Below, piece by piece: positions 17,719 to 26,466 of a DNA stretch of 64,000 bases. This DNA comes from Variovorax sp. Sphag1AA (GTDB lineage Bacteria; Pseudomonadota; Gammaproteobacteria; Burkholderiales; Burkholderiaceae_C), in assembly GCF_014192575.1 (NCBI RefSeq), contig NZ_JACHYC010000003.1, positions 372,001 to 436,000 of the forward strand, in the 5' to 3' direction. Positions within the stretch are counted from its first letter, which is position 1, and each line of letters opens with the position of its first letter. A model generated the notes under the pieces. The model was given only the letters and a program-made list of their open reading frames with translations, did not search any database and was not told where the DNA came from. The translations under genes and the position numbers were made by a program.

Positions 17719-18712
17719 CCGACTCGCGCGCCATGCGCACGCACAGATCGAAGGCATGCTGCAGGCCTTCGATCTTCGCGACCCCCTTGCCTGCGATGTC
17801 GAAGGCGCTGCCGCTCGCGGAGGTCGCCACGGGCACCGGCAAGCCGCCGTGCAGCGTCACGCCTTGTTCGAAGCCCATGAGCTTCATCGCGATCTGGCCC
17901 TGGTCGTGATACATCGACACCACTGCGTCGAAGTCGCCGCGCCGCGCGCCGATAAAGACCGTGTCGGGCGAGTAGGGGCCGCGCGCATCGATGCCCTGGG
18001 CCTGGAGTGCGTGGACGGCCGGAGCGATGACTTCGATTTCCTCGGTGCCGATGGAGCCGCCGTCGCCGGCATGCGGATTGAGCCCCGACACCGCGATGCG
18101 CGGCGCCTCGACGCCTGCGCGGACAAGAGCGCCATGAATGATGCGCACCGCATCCTGCACCGCGTCGCCGGTGATGAGAGCCGCAACATCCTTGAGCGGC
18201 ACATGCGAGGTCACGCGTGAAGTCCACAGGTTGCCCGTGATGTTGAACTCGCAGACGAAGCCCGGCACGTCGAAGCGCTCCTGCATGTAGCGCAGCTCGT
18301 CCTCGTGCTGCAGGCCACCGAGGCGAAGCGAATGCTTGTTGAGCGGCGCGAAGACGATGCCGTCGACGAGGCCTCGCCGCACGGCCTCGGTGGCGAGCTG
18401 CATCGCCTCGAACGAAGCCTTGCCCGAGTGGGCGTTCGATTCGCCGAGCACCGGCGCCCGTCCGTGCATCGTGTCCTGCGCCAACAGACTCGGCCGTCCG
18501 CTTTCGAAGGTGAGCGCATCGAGGCCCGCGACACGCAGCGGATCGGGCGCGGCGGCGCCTGCGATGCGCCAGCCGCTGTCGAGCACCAGCGGGTCGGAGA
18601 TGAGCAGCAGGTCCGCCGCCTCGATGTTGTGCGCGCGGGCGAGCAGCTTGGCCGTCATCTCGGGGCCGATGCCGCTGGGGTCGCCGGGCAGCACTGCGAT
18701 TCTGGGTTTCAT
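17675..18712 (-). CDS. PdxA-family 4-hydroxythreonine-4-phosphate dehydrogenase-like protein
   Basis: NAD-dependent oxidative decarboxylase of 345 residues. Visible landmarks are PGDPSGIGPEM at the N-terminus, ITGNLWTSRVTSHVPL, SGLNPHAGDGG, and MYHDQGQIAMK with the metal-binding His-Asp. Because it follows a Bug receptor gene by 25 bases and is not near pyridoxine genes, it is more likely a PdxA2-type catabolic enzyme acting on a four-carbon sugar acid or a cis-diol carboxylate. This is inference from context. A true biosynthetic PdxA remains possible. Confidence 0.85.
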   Translation of the reverse strand: MKPRIAVLPGDPSGIGPEMTAKLLARAHNIEAADLLLISDPLVLDSGWRIAGAAAPDPLRVAGLDALTFESGRPSLLAQDTMHGRAPVLGESNAHSGKASFEAMQLATEAVRRGLVDGIVFAPLNKHSLRLGGLQHEDELRYMQERFDVPGFVCEFNITGNLWTSRVTSHVPLKDVAALITGDAVQDAVRIIHGALVRAGVEAPRIAVSGLNPHAGDGGSIGTEEIEVIAPAVHALQAQGIDARGPYSPDTVFIGARRGDFDAVVSMYHDQGQIAMKLMGFEQGVTLHGGLPVPVATSASGSAFDIAGKGVAKIEGLQHAFDLCVRMARESATSSSPRRGASPGR

Positions 18713-18737
18713 CGACGTTCTTTCCTCAGGTTGTATG

Positions 18738-19727
18738 TCACTCGGCGCGCATGCCGGTGTCCCGCACCAGCTTGCCGTAGCGTTCGAATTCGGTGCGGTT
18801 CATCTCCGCAAAGGTCGCGATGTCCATCGGCGTGATCTCGCCGCCGAGCGCCTTGATGCGGTCCTGCACATCGGGCATGCGCAGGCTTTGGATGAGCTCT
18901 GCGTTGAGGCGCTCCACCGCGGCTCGCGGCGTACCCCCGGTGACGAAGAGGCCGTACCAGGTGTTGACGTCGGCCCCTGTGACGCCGGCCTCGGCGAGCG
19001 TCGGCACGTCGGGCAGCTCCGGGATTCGCCTGGCCGCGGCAACCGCGAGCGGCCGCAGCTTGCCCGACTTGATCTGCTGCATCGCCGAAGAAGCGCTGTC
19101 GAACATCATCTCCACCTGCCCACCGATGATGTCGATGTGCGCCTGCGAGCTGCCGCGGTAGGGCACATGGATGGCCTTCGTCCCCGTCGCGAGCGCGAAG
19201 GCCTCGCCGCCCACATGCTGCGTGCTGCCGATGCCCGAAGAGGCGTACCTGAAGGTGCCGGGCTTGGCGCGCATGGCGGTCACGAGCTCGTTCACGCTCT
19301 GGTACGGAGAGGTCGAGGGCACCACCAGAATGTTGGGCATCACCGCCACCAGGCCCACCGGCTGCAGATCCTTGAGCGGGTCGTACTTCAGCTTGAGCAG
19401 GTGTGGCGCGACGGCCTGGCCGGTGTTGGTCGCCAGCAGCAGCGTGGTGCCGTCGCTTACGGCGCGCGCCGTGAGTTCGGCCGCGATGGTGTTCGAGGCG
19501 CCGGGCCGGTTCTCGACGACGACCGGCTGCTTCAGCGAAACCGCGAACTTGTCCGCGAGCAGGCGCGCGAGGATGTCGGTGCCGCCGCCCGCCGATGCGC
19601 CGACCATGATCCGCACGGGCTTGTCCGGGTAGGTGCCCTGCGCGGCTGCCACGAGCGGCGCCGCGATCAGCAGCAGGGCGGCAAGGCCGCGGGCAGCGGC
19701 GCCGCGCAGCAGAGGCTGGAATGGCAT
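18738..19727 (-). CDS. Bug/TctC-family periplasmic solute receptor
   Basis: Receptor of 329 residues with a signal peptide (residues 1-29, ending APLVAAAQ). Motifs are PVRIMVGASAGGGTDILAR, VVENRPGASNTIAAE and VPYRGSSQAHIDIIGGQV. It is the first gene of a two-gene operon with the PdxA-like dehydrogenase and is divergent from a LysR gene (103 bases). The ligand is probably a hydroxy-acid that the dehydrogenase uses, but nothing in the sequence fixes this. Confidence 0.92.
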   Translation of the reverse strand: MPFQPLLRGAAARGLAALLLIAAPLVAAAQGTYPDKPVRIMVGASAGGGTDILARLLADKFAVSLKQPVVVENRPGASNTIAAELTARAVSDGTTLLLATNTGQAVAPHLLKLKYDPLKDLQPVGLVAVMPNILVVPSTSPYQSVNELVTAMRAKPGTFRYASSGIGSTQHVGGEAFALATGTKAIHVPYRGSSQAHIDIIGGQVEMMFDSASSAMQQIKSGKLRPLAVAAARRIPELPDVPTLAEAGVTGADVNTWYGLFVTGGTPRAAVERLNAELIQSLRMPDVQDRIKALGGEITPMDIATFAEMNRTEFERYGKLVRDTGMRAE

Positions 19728-19815
19728 GGGGTGTGTCTCCGAGTTTTTTTGAAGTCCGACGCACGCAGCTTAGGGATGTTCGCCATTCCAATCCAATCGC
19801 GAGTTCTGAAGAATC

Positions 19816-19833
19816 CATATACATACGTATATG
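19816..19833. promoter_or_regulatory. Inverted repeat covering a LysR start codon
   Basis: CATATAC (19816-19822) and GTATATG (19827-19833) form a perfect seven-base dyad with four bases between; the last three bases are the LysR ATG. No clear Shine-Dalgarno precedes this ATG. The site lies in the LysR/Bug intergenic region and stands out as A/T-rich in a GC-rich genome. It is a candidate autoregulatory operator, or a hairpin that hides the start. Confidence 0.4.
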
Positions 19834-20781
19834 AAACGTCCGCCCGCCGATCTACCGCCATGGCGCCTGTTGCTGCGACTGCGCACGCGGCAATGGGTGC
19901 TGCTCGCGCTGCTGGACCAGCACCGCAACCTCGGCCGCGCCGCGGCGGCGATGAGCATCAGCCAGCCGGCAGCAACCAAGCTCCTGCAGCAACTCGAGGA
20001 GACCTTCTCGGTGCCGCTGTTCACCCGCGTCGCGCGCGGGATGACGCCCACGCCCTACGGCGAGGCGTTGGTACGCCACGCGCGATGGGTGCTCACCGAT
20101 TTCGGTGCGGTATGCGAAGAGGTCGAGGCGCTGCGCTCAGGCCTCAGCGGCGCGCTGCGCGTAGGCAGTGTGCCGGGTGCGGTGCCGGAACTGCTGGCGC
20201 CGACGTTGGTGGCCTACCAGCAGAAGCACGAGCGCGTGGCGGTCAGCGTGGTGGTCGACACCAGCGACGTGATGCTGCGCCAGCTCGCGCGCGGCGAAGT
20301 CGACCTGATGCTCGGCCGCCTCACCGAGGATCACAGCGCCGAGGCCTTCGACTGCGTGCCGCTGCTCGGCGAACCGCAGGTGGTCGTGGTGCGCAAGACG
20401 CATCCGCTGCTTCGGCGCAGGTCGGTGTCGTTGCGCGAACTGGTCGAATGGCCGTGGTTGCTGCAGCCGCCGGGTTCGCCGCAGCGCGGACGCTTCGAGG
20501 CCGCCTTGCACGAGGCGGGCATCCAGGAGCGGCCGCGCATCACGGAGACGGCTTCGCCGATCGCGATGACCGCGCTGCTGGAGCACTCGGACATGTGCGC
20601 GGTGATGCCGGAGTCGCAGGCGGCGCACTATGCGCGGCTCGGCGTGTTGCGCGTCTTGCCGGCAAAGCTGCCGATCCGCGTGCCGCCGATCTACCTGATC
20701 ACGCGTCGCGCGTACAGCCTGTCGCCTGCGGCGGCCGAGTTCGTGGCGCTGCTGCGGCCGGCTCAGGCTCAGGTCAGGTAG
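19831..20781 (+). CDS. LysR-family transcriptional regulator
   Basis: Regulator of 316 residues. The helix-turn-helix is RNLGRAAAAMSISQPAATKLLQQLEE, and the effector domain begins near residue 105. It is divergent from the Bug-PdxA operon and probably controls it. The ATG start sits inside an inverted repeat. Its final 13 bases overlap the end of the GAF-domain gene on the opposite strand. Confidence 0.92.
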   Translation: MKRPPADLPPWRLLLRLRTRQWVLLALLDQHRNLGRAAAAMSISQPAATKLLQQLEETFSVPLFTRVARGMTPTPYGEALVRHARWVLTDFGAVCEEVEALRSGLSGALRVGSVPGAVPELLAPTLVAYQQKHERVAVSVVVDTSDVMLRQLARGEVDLMLGRLTEDHSAEAFDCVPLLGEPQVVVVRKTHPLLRRRSVSLRELVEWPWLLQPPGSPQRGRFEAALHEAGIQERPRITETASPIAMTALLEHSDMCAVMPESQAAHYARLGVLRVLPAKLPIRVPPIYLITRRAYSLSPAAAEFVALLRPAQAQVR

Positions 20782-21227
20782 CCGACGAACTGCGGGATCA
20801 CTTCGCGCAGGAAGTGGATCTCCTCCGTGGGAATGCTGCGCGGCTCGAGATCGAAATGGATGAAGGTCCCGTAGGGCGTCCCGCAATCCTTCGTCAGCAG
20901 GCGGCCGTAGTACGACTCGACCATCCCGGTGTAGGGCCGGTTGGTCAGGCGGTGGTCCTGGGAGGCGTGGCTGGTCACGAATTCGCCATGCTCGACGGCG
21001 TGCTGGCAGAAGCTCTTTCCGAGCGGCACCACCGTCAGCCACGTGCGGTATTCGGACTCGCGATCGAAGGCGTGCGCCGCATGCATCACGTCGCCATTGA
21101 GCTTGTAGATTGCCGTGAACCGGAAAGGCGTCCTGTCGTTGAGCATCGCCAGCGCCGGGACGATCCCGCGGTTGGCTAGTAGGTTGCGTACCGCTGTCGC
21201 GGGTGTAGGCAAATCGACATCGAGCAT
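20769..21227 (-). CDS. GAF-domain protein
   Basis: Small cytoplasmic protein of about 152 residues. From about residue 30 the pattern looks like a stand-alone GAF sensor domain (TPFRFTAIYKLNGD, WLTVVPLGKSFCQHAVEHGEF, YYGRLLTKDCGTPYGTFIHFD, then a C-terminal helix). ATG at 21225-21227 was chosen; a TTG 13 codons earlier is possible. There is no attached effector domain. The conserved-looking Cys in SFCQ could matter for ligand binding, but its ligand and role are unknown. The GAF call is by eye only. Confidence 0.65.
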   Translation of the reverse strand: MLDVDLPTPATAVRNLLANRGIVPALAMLNDRTPFRFTAIYKLNGDVMHAAHAFDRESEYRTWLTVVPLGKSFCQHAVEHGEFVTSHASQDHRLTNRPYTGMVESYYGRLLTKDCGTPYGTFIHFDLEPRSIPTEEIHFLREVIPQFVGYLT

Positions 21228-21317
21228 GAATAAACTGTTTGAGGCGCGAGCGCGAATCTTACGCAATTCTTACGACGCTCCGGGGCAGGGTTTCACCTGC
21301 GAACACAATGCTTCCCC

Positions 21318-22241
21318 ATGCAAACCATCTCGCTTCGCCAGATCGCGCTTCTCGTTCCGCTGACGCTGGCCTGGGGCCTCAACTGGCCGGTCATGAAACT
21401 GGGCGTGGCCGACTATCCGCCACTGACGTTCCGGGCCCTGTCGCTCTGGCTGGGCTTGCCGGTGCTGGGGCTGGCGCTGGTGGTCATGAAGACGCCGTTC
21501 CGTGTGCCGCGCCGGCACTGGCCCGAACTGGTGTGGCTCGCCGCGACCAACATGTTCGTCTGGCACGCCTGCATCATCCTCGCGGTGAAGGCACTCTCCA
21601 GCGGTCGTGCGGCCATCCTCGGCTACACGATGCCGGTGTTTTCCGCGGTCATCGGCGCACTGCTTTTCAAGACGGTGCTCACGCGGCGCGGATGGCTCGG
21701 CGTGAGCGCATGCGCGCTCGGCGTGGGGCTGTTGCTGTGGCACGAGTTCACCGATCTGGCCGGACGCCCCGGCTATGTCGCGCTGGCGCTGGTGGCGGCC
21801 GCGACCTGGGCGCTGGGCACGCAACTGCTGCGGCACACGCGCATCGAGGTTCCCACGCTCACGCTGTCGTTCTGGATGACGGCGCTGACCGCCGTCGTCA
21901 TGGGACTGCTTTCGCTGCTCTTCGAGCGCCCGCAGTGGCACACGCCGGGCCCGGCCGCCTGGGCGGCGATCGCCTACAACGCGGTGCTGATCTTCGGCTT
22001 CGCGCATGCCGCCTGGTTCTATCTCGCGCGCGGGCTGCCGCCGGTTGCCTCCACGCTGAGCGTGATGCTGATCCCGGTGCTCGGCGTCTTCAGCGGCGCC
22101 CTGTGGCTCGGAGAGACGGTGTACTGGCAGGACTGGACCGCCGTCGCGCTGATGATGGTGGCCATCGTCTCGGTACTGTGGCCGCAGCGACAGCGGAGCG
22201 ACAATCCGGCACCTGGCGCTGGCCAGCCCGCTGAAGGCTGA
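21318..22241 (+). CDS. EamA/DMT-family transporter
   Basis: Inner-membrane protein of 307 residues with about ten helices in two EamA repeats (about residues 8-135 and 150-290). Typical landmarks are LAWGLNWPVMKLG at the start, ALSSGRAAILGYTMPVFSAVIGALLF, and its second-half counterpart LPPVASTLSVMLIPVLGVFSGALWLGE. Family members export amino acids and metabolites; the substrate is unknown. It is transcribed alone, between the divergent GAF gene and the FHA gene. Confidence 0.9.
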   Translation: MQTISLRQIALLVPLTLAWGLNWPVMKLGVADYPPLTFRALSLWLGLPVLGLALVVMKTPFRVPRRHWPELVWLAATNMFVWHACIILAVKALSSGRAAILGYTMPVFSAVIGALLFKTVLTRRGWLGVSACALGVGLLLWHEFTDLAGRPGYVALALVAAATWALGTQLLRHTRIEVPTLTLSFWMTALTAVVMGLLSLLFERPQWHTPGPAAWAAIAYNAVLIFGFAHAAWFYLARGLPPVASTLSVMLIPVLGVFSGALWLGETVYWQDWTAVALMMVAIVSVLWPQRQRSDNPAPGAGQPAEG

Positions 22242-22318
22242 CCCTTCAAGATCGCGCCACCCAGCCGATATTCGATGTGCGTGCGGAGTCTTGTGTCCGC
22301 GCGCCTGGACAACCAACC

Positions 22319-22738
22319 ATGCCAACCCTTCTCATGATGACCGCGACCGGCGAAACCCGGCAGGTACAACTCGCTCCCCAGGGGAACCGGGTGGGGCGCG
22401 GCCCGACCAATGACGTGATCGTCGATTCCGGCCAGGCCAGCCGCGACCATGCGCTGATCGATGTCGAGCAGGCCTTCGTCACCATCACCGACCTCGGCAG
22501 CCGCAACGGCACCTTCGTCAACGACATCCAGATCGAGACCCAGGTGCTCGTCGACGGCGACGCGATCCGCCTCGGCACCTACGAGATGCGCTTCGTCGCG
22601 ACCGACCAGGAGTTCACCCAGATCGAGGCGCTGCGCATGCTCACGATGCACGGGCTGCTGGTGAACATTCCGCGTCCGGCCGCGCCCGACGCACCGACTG
22701 CACCGGAGGCACCGCTCAGCGGACGCGGGAAGCTCTAG
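22319..22738 (+). CDS. FHA-domain protein
   Basis: Cytoplasmic protein of 139 residues with one forkhead-associated domain over about residues 18-95. The phosphothreonine-binding residues are visible in NRVGRGPTNDVIV (Arg), ASRDHALI (Ser, Arg, His) and LGSRNGTFVND. A proline/alanine-rich tail ends the protein. FHA domains dock Thr-phosphorylated partners, often linked to Ser/Thr kinases or type VI secretion, but no such gene is in the window. ATG at 22319 was chosen over a start 14 codons upstream. Confidence 0.86.
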   Translation: MPTLLMMTATGETRQVQLAPQGNRVGRGPTNDVIVDSGQASRDHALIDVEQAFVTITDLGSRNGTFVNDIQIETQVLVDGDAIRLGTYEMRFVATDQEFTQIEALRMLTMHGLLVNIPRPAAPDAPTAPEAPLSGRGKL

Positions 22739-22790
22739 CGGCTACGATGCTCCGCCGCGATTTCCCCTTCATCGCGGAAAGGAGCGCCTC

Positions 22791-23909
22791 ATGCAACGCC
22801 GCCGCTTCATGTGTGGCGCCAGTGTCCTGCTGGCCGGCTGGGCGCACGCCCAGCACGATGGGCATCCCTCGCTGCCCGAGGCGCCGTCCTCGCCCGATCC
22901 CTTCGCGCGCCTTCAGGGCGGCACGCCGCACCATCTCACGCCGGAACAGGAAGCCCAGCGCTTCATCGACAGCCCCGCGCCACCCGGCCCAGCCGGCCGC
23001 TGGGTACCGCGTGCCGCACTTCCGCTGCCGCGTAGCGAGATGGCATGGGCGACCGCGGCGGCCGGGCGCATGCACGTCGTGGGCGGCTACGGTGAAGGAG
23101 CGGTGAACCGCGCCTACCACCACATCTACGACCCTTCCGCGAATCGCTGGCTGACCGGCGCACCGCTGCCGCGCGGCGCCAACCATGTCGCGGTGGCATC
23201 GACCGACCAGAAGGTCTGGGCCTTCGGTGGCTTCATCGAGCAGAACCGGCGGTCGGATACCAACGCCTATGTCTACGACATCGCGAGCGACAAGTGGACC
23301 GCCATCGCGCCGCTGCCGCGTCCACGCGGAGCCGCTGCCGCGGTGGTGCTCGACGGGTCGCTGCATCTGATCGGCGGTGCCTCTGAGCCGGCGGCCGAAC
23401 GCGCGAGCGTGAGCTGGCACGAGGTCTACGACCCGCAGGCCGACCGCTGGAGCGCCCGCAAGCCCTTGCCCGGCGCGCGCGACCACGTCGGCTGCGTGGC
23501 CCACGCCGGGCGCATTCATGTGATCGGCGGGCGCTTCAACACCTTCGAATACAACACCGACCTGCACCACGTCTACCTGCCGGACCGCGACACCTGGGAG
23601 CTGCGCACCCCGATGCCCACCGCCCGTTCGGGACATGGGCTGGTGGTCTATCGCGGCCGGTTCTTCGCGATGGGCGGGGAGGGCGGCTACCTGATGGGCG
23701 GCGTGCCGGTCCAGGCGAAGGTCTTCGGCCAGATGGAGAGCTACGACCCCGGCACCGACCGCTGGCAGCGTCACGCCCCGATGATCACGCCGCGGCACGC
23801 GGTCGGCGCGGCCGCCATCGGCGACTGGATCTACGTGGCCGGCGGGGGCGCGGTGCTCGGCGGCTCCGTGCAATCGGCGGTGCACGAGGCCTTCACCCTC
23901 GGGGCCTGA
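22791..23909 (+). CDS. Exported kelch-repeat protein
   Basis: Protein of 372 residues with a signal sequence carrying MQRRRFMCG and ending WAHAQ; the arginine cluster could make it a Tat substrate. About five kelch blades follow from residue 80, each with a Gly-Gly pair (HVVGGYG, WAFGGFI, HLIGGAS, HVIGGRF, FAMGGEG, YVAGGGA) and a trailing YDP..RW. A beta-propeller is expected in the periplasm. AAGGAG precedes the ATG. The function is unknown; kelch propellers include galactose-oxidase-like and NanM-like proteins, but no catalytic signature is obvious. Confidence 0.85.
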   Translation: MQRRRFMCGASVLLAGWAHAQHDGHPSLPEAPSSPDPFARLQGGTPHHLTPEQEAQRFIDSPAPPGPAGRWVPRAALPLPRSEMAWATAAAGRMHVVGGYGEGAVNRAYHHIYDPSANRWLTGAPLPRGANHVAVASTDQKVWAFGGFIEQNRRSDTNAYVYDIASDKWTAIAPLPRPRGAAAAVVLDGSLHLIGGASEPAAERASVSWHEVYDPQADRWSARKPLPGARDHVGCVAHAGRIHVIGGRFNTFEYNTDLHHVYLPDRDTWELRTPMPTARSGHGLVVYRGRFFAMGGEGGYLMGGVPVQAKVFGQMESYDPGTDRWQRHAPMITPRHAVGAAAIGDWIYVAGGGAVLGGSVQSAVHEAFTLGA

Positions 23910-24056
23910 CCGGCCGTCCCTCGTCCAAAAGAAGGAGATCGCGCGCGCCGGCGAAATGTTAGGCTGCGCCGACCTGAATTCCGCGTTGCGCGCCGGCTGC
24001 CGCAACCTCCGGAACATGTGCAAGACGTGAAGTGCAGCCAGGAGAGCTATCAGCAA

Positions 24057-24704
24057 ATGCGCGCGCTATGGATCGAGGATCACCAACTCGTCGGGGACTC
24101 CTTCGAGCTTCTTCTTCAATTGATCATGCCCGATGCCTCACTCGACAAGGCCCGCGATCTCGACAGCGCAAGGCGGCTCATGGAGACCTTCCCCTACGAG
24201 CTCGTGCTGCTCGACTGGTGGCTGGGTACGCATGACGGCGAGCGCTCCATCAAGATGCTGCGTGACGCGGGGCGGGACACGCCGATCATCGTGGTCTCCG
24301 GCGACGACCGCGACGTGGTGATGGACCGCGCGCTGGCCCTCGGCGCCTCCGGCTACGTGCCCAAGAGTGCCGACCCCGGCGCGCTGCTCGAAGCGGTGCG
24401 CGTCGCGCTGCAAGGCGGGGTGAGCCGGCCGCCGCGACAGAACAGCAAGCCCGTCGATGGTGCTCCGGGCGGCATCGCCCAGCCGGTCGACGTCGAAATC
24501 CTCTACCCGGACCTGACCCCGCGTCAGGCCGAAGTCTTCCGGGCGCTGATGCGCGGCAGCTCGGACAAGCAGATCGCGCGCGAACTCGACATCTCCGACA
24601 CCACGGTGAAGACGCATGTTCGCGCCATCCTCCAGATCGTCGGCGTACACAAGCGAGGAGAAGCAGCGCACGAAGCTCGCGTCAGGGGTGCAGGTGATCT
24701 CTGA
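24057..24704 (+). CDS. NarL/FixJ-type response regulator
   Basis: Protein of 215 residues. The receiver domain (residues 1-125) has IEDH near the start, the phospho-acceptor Asp in VLLDWWLG, Ser/Thr in VVSGDD, and Lys in YVPKSAD. A LuxR-type helix-turn-helix follows at about 155-210 (LTPRQAEVFRALMRGSSDKQIARELDISDTTVKTHV in overlapping pieces). The ATG at 24057 has AGGAGAG upstream; a GTG at 24018 is possible. The hybrid kinase gene overlaps its end, so the two almost certainly form a phosphorelay pair. Confidence 0.9.
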   Translation: MRALWIEDHQLVGDSFELLLQLIMPDASLDKARDLDSARRLMETFPYELVLLDWWLGTHDGERSIKMLRDAGRDTPIIVVSGDDRDVVMDRALALGASGYVPKSADPGALLEAVRVALQGGVSRPPRQNSKPVDGAPGGIAQPVDVEILYPDLTPRQAEVFRALMRGSSDKQIARELDISDTTVKTHVRAILQIVGVHKRGEAAHEARVRGAGDL

Positions 24705-26466
24705 CGCGAGCAACGGCCTGTCTGCCCGGGAGCTGCAGCCCCTGGTCGAGGCCGAGCAGGTGCGGCTGTCGGTGCAGCAGTTGCGCCGGCTCCTGCTGCC
24801 GCTGATCCTTGCGGACGCCTTCGTCGCCTGGGTGGGCTGGCAGGTCGGTCTGCAGACGATCGCTGTCGTCTGGTTCGCGTGCATGGTGGTTGCGCACACC
24901 GCGCGCTGGGCCTACCTGCTGCGCATCGGCGAGCCGGGCCGCGTCGAACCTGCGACATGGCTGTCGCGCTCAGCTTCCGCGCTGATCGGGCTGGCGGTGC
25001 TGCGTTCGGCGATGGTGCTGATGATCTTCAGCCGCCCGGTGGGCGAATACCACTACGTGCTCACCATGGTCTCCTTCGGCAGCGCGGTGGGTGCCATCTC
25101 GCCGGTGGCGGGCCATCTGCGAAGCTACGTGGGCTGGAGCGCGATCGTCGGCGGTGCGCTCTGCATCGCCTGGGTCACGCGCGGCACGCTCGAAGGCGCG
25201 GCCATCGCGACGCTGCTGTTGATGCTGTTCGTGGTGCTCACGTTCTACGTGCGCGACCAGGGACGCACGCTGGTGCAGCTCGTCACGCTGTCCGAATCAC
25301 TGCGGCGGGAACGCGACCGCGCGGAAAAGGCCAGCGAGGCCAAGACACGCTTCTTCGCCGCCGCGAGCCACGACCTGCGCCAGCCGCTCACCGCACTGTC
25401 GTACAACGCCGCCACGGTGCAGGAACTCGCGCGTCTGAGCGGCGACGAGATGCTCGACCGCGTGGGGCAGGGCATCCGCCGTGCCTTGTCGGAAAGCAGC
25501 TCGCTGCTCGACAGCCTGCTCGAAGTCTCCAAGCTCGATGCCGGCGCCGTGCGCGCGGAAGAGCGCGAGGTCGATGTGATGAAGCTGCTCGGCCGCATCG
25601 CCGAGTCTTTCACACCGATTGCGAACGCAGCCGGACTGGAACTGCGCTGCCTCGGTGGTCACCATAAAGGCCTCTGGGTGCGAACCGATCTCGCACTGCT
25701 GCGGCGGATCATCCAGAACCTGCTGGGCAACGCGATCAAGTTCACGCACGAGGGCCATGTGTCGATCGAGGCCTTCGCCGATGACCGCACCGGCAAGGAC
25801 TGCGTCTGCATCCGCGTGTCGGACACCGGGCCGGGCATCCCCGACGAGCTGCAGGAGCACGTGTTCGAAGAGTTCTATCAGGTCGGCAATCCCGAGCGCA
25901 ACCGCAGCCGCGGCCTGGGCCTTGGGCTGGCGATCGTGCGGCGCATCGCGGGCCTCTTGAAGATCAACGTCACGCTCACCAGCCAGCCCGGCCAGGGCGC
26001 TGTGTTCGAACTGCGCATGCCGCGCATCCCCGCGCCGCGTGGCGCAGGCGCGGAACTGGTCCCCGATGGCACCGAAGCTGCGCTGGGTGCCTCGCGCAAG
26101 CGGGTGCTTTTCATTGACGACGAGCCCGAGATCCGGGAATCGTTCACCACGTTGCTGTCCACCCTCGGCTGGGAGGTACGGTCCGCCAGTGACCAGCAGG
26201 AAGCCGAGGAAATCCACGAGGCGGGCTTCTCGCCCGATGTGCTGCTGATCGACTTCCGGTTGCGCGACAACGCATCGGGACTCGACGCGTGGAGGGCGCT
26301 GAAGCGGCGCGGCTGCGACGCCCCGGGTCTGATGATCACGGGCGAAACGGAGCCGCGCCGCATCGCGGCCGCGCGGGAAGCAGGCATCACGGTGCTCTAC
26401 AAGCCCGTCGACGGCGCGCAGCTGCTGCAGGCGATGGGGCAGGCGCTGGGCGCGGCCAACGCCTAG
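24694..26466 (+). CDS. Hybrid sensor histidine kinase/response regulator
   Basis: Membrane kinase of about 590 residues. The N-terminal third has about five or six hydrophobic helices with no large periplasmic domain. A coiled linker (SLRRERDRAEKASEAKTRFF) leads to HisKA with the phospho-histidine in ASHDLRQPL (about residue 226), the HATPase with NLLGNAIKF and DTGPGIP, and a C-terminal receiver (LFIDDEPE, phospho-Asp in LLIDFRL, Lys in LYKPVDG). The start is uncertain: GTG at 24694 has AGGGG five bases upstream, while ATG at 24616 would overlap the regulator by 89 bases. Its stop overlaps the PhoD-like gene on the other strand (26463-26466). Confidence 0.88.
   Translation: MISDASNGLSARELQPLVEAEQVRLSVQQLRRLLLPLILADAFVAWVGWQVGLQTIAVVWFACMVVAHTARWAYLLRIGEPGRVEPATWLSRSASALIGLAVLRSAMVLMIFSRPVGEYHYVLTMVSFGSAVGAISPVAGHLRSYVGWSAIVGGALCIAWVTRGTLEGAAIATLLLMLFVVLTFYVRDQGRTLVQLVTLSESLRRERDRAEKASEAKTRFFAAASHDLRQPLTALSYNAATVQELARLSGDEMLDRVGQGIRRALSESSSLLDSLLEVSKLDAGAVRAEEREVDVMKLLGRIAESFTPIANAAGLELRCLGGHHKGLWVRTDLALLRRIIQNLLGNAIKFTHEGHVSIEAFADDRTGKDCVCIRVSDTGPGIPDELQEHVFEEFYQVGNPERNRSRGLGLGLAIVRRIAGLLKINVTLTSQPGQGAVFELRMPRIPAPRGAGAELVPDGTEAALGASRKRVLFIDDEPEIRESFTTLLSTLGWEVRSASDQQEAEEIHEAGFSPDVLLIDFRLRDNASGLDAWRALKRRGCDAPGLMITGETEPRRIAAAREAGITVLYKPVDGAQLLQAMGQALGAANA

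Noticed and set aside
17675..18712. Assignment as the housekeeping pyridoxine enzyme PdxA
   Set aside because: The motifs fit the family, but pairing with a Bug receptor under a LysR gene, away from ksgA or surA-type neighbours, makes a catabolic PdxA2-type role more likely. I left the symbol empty.
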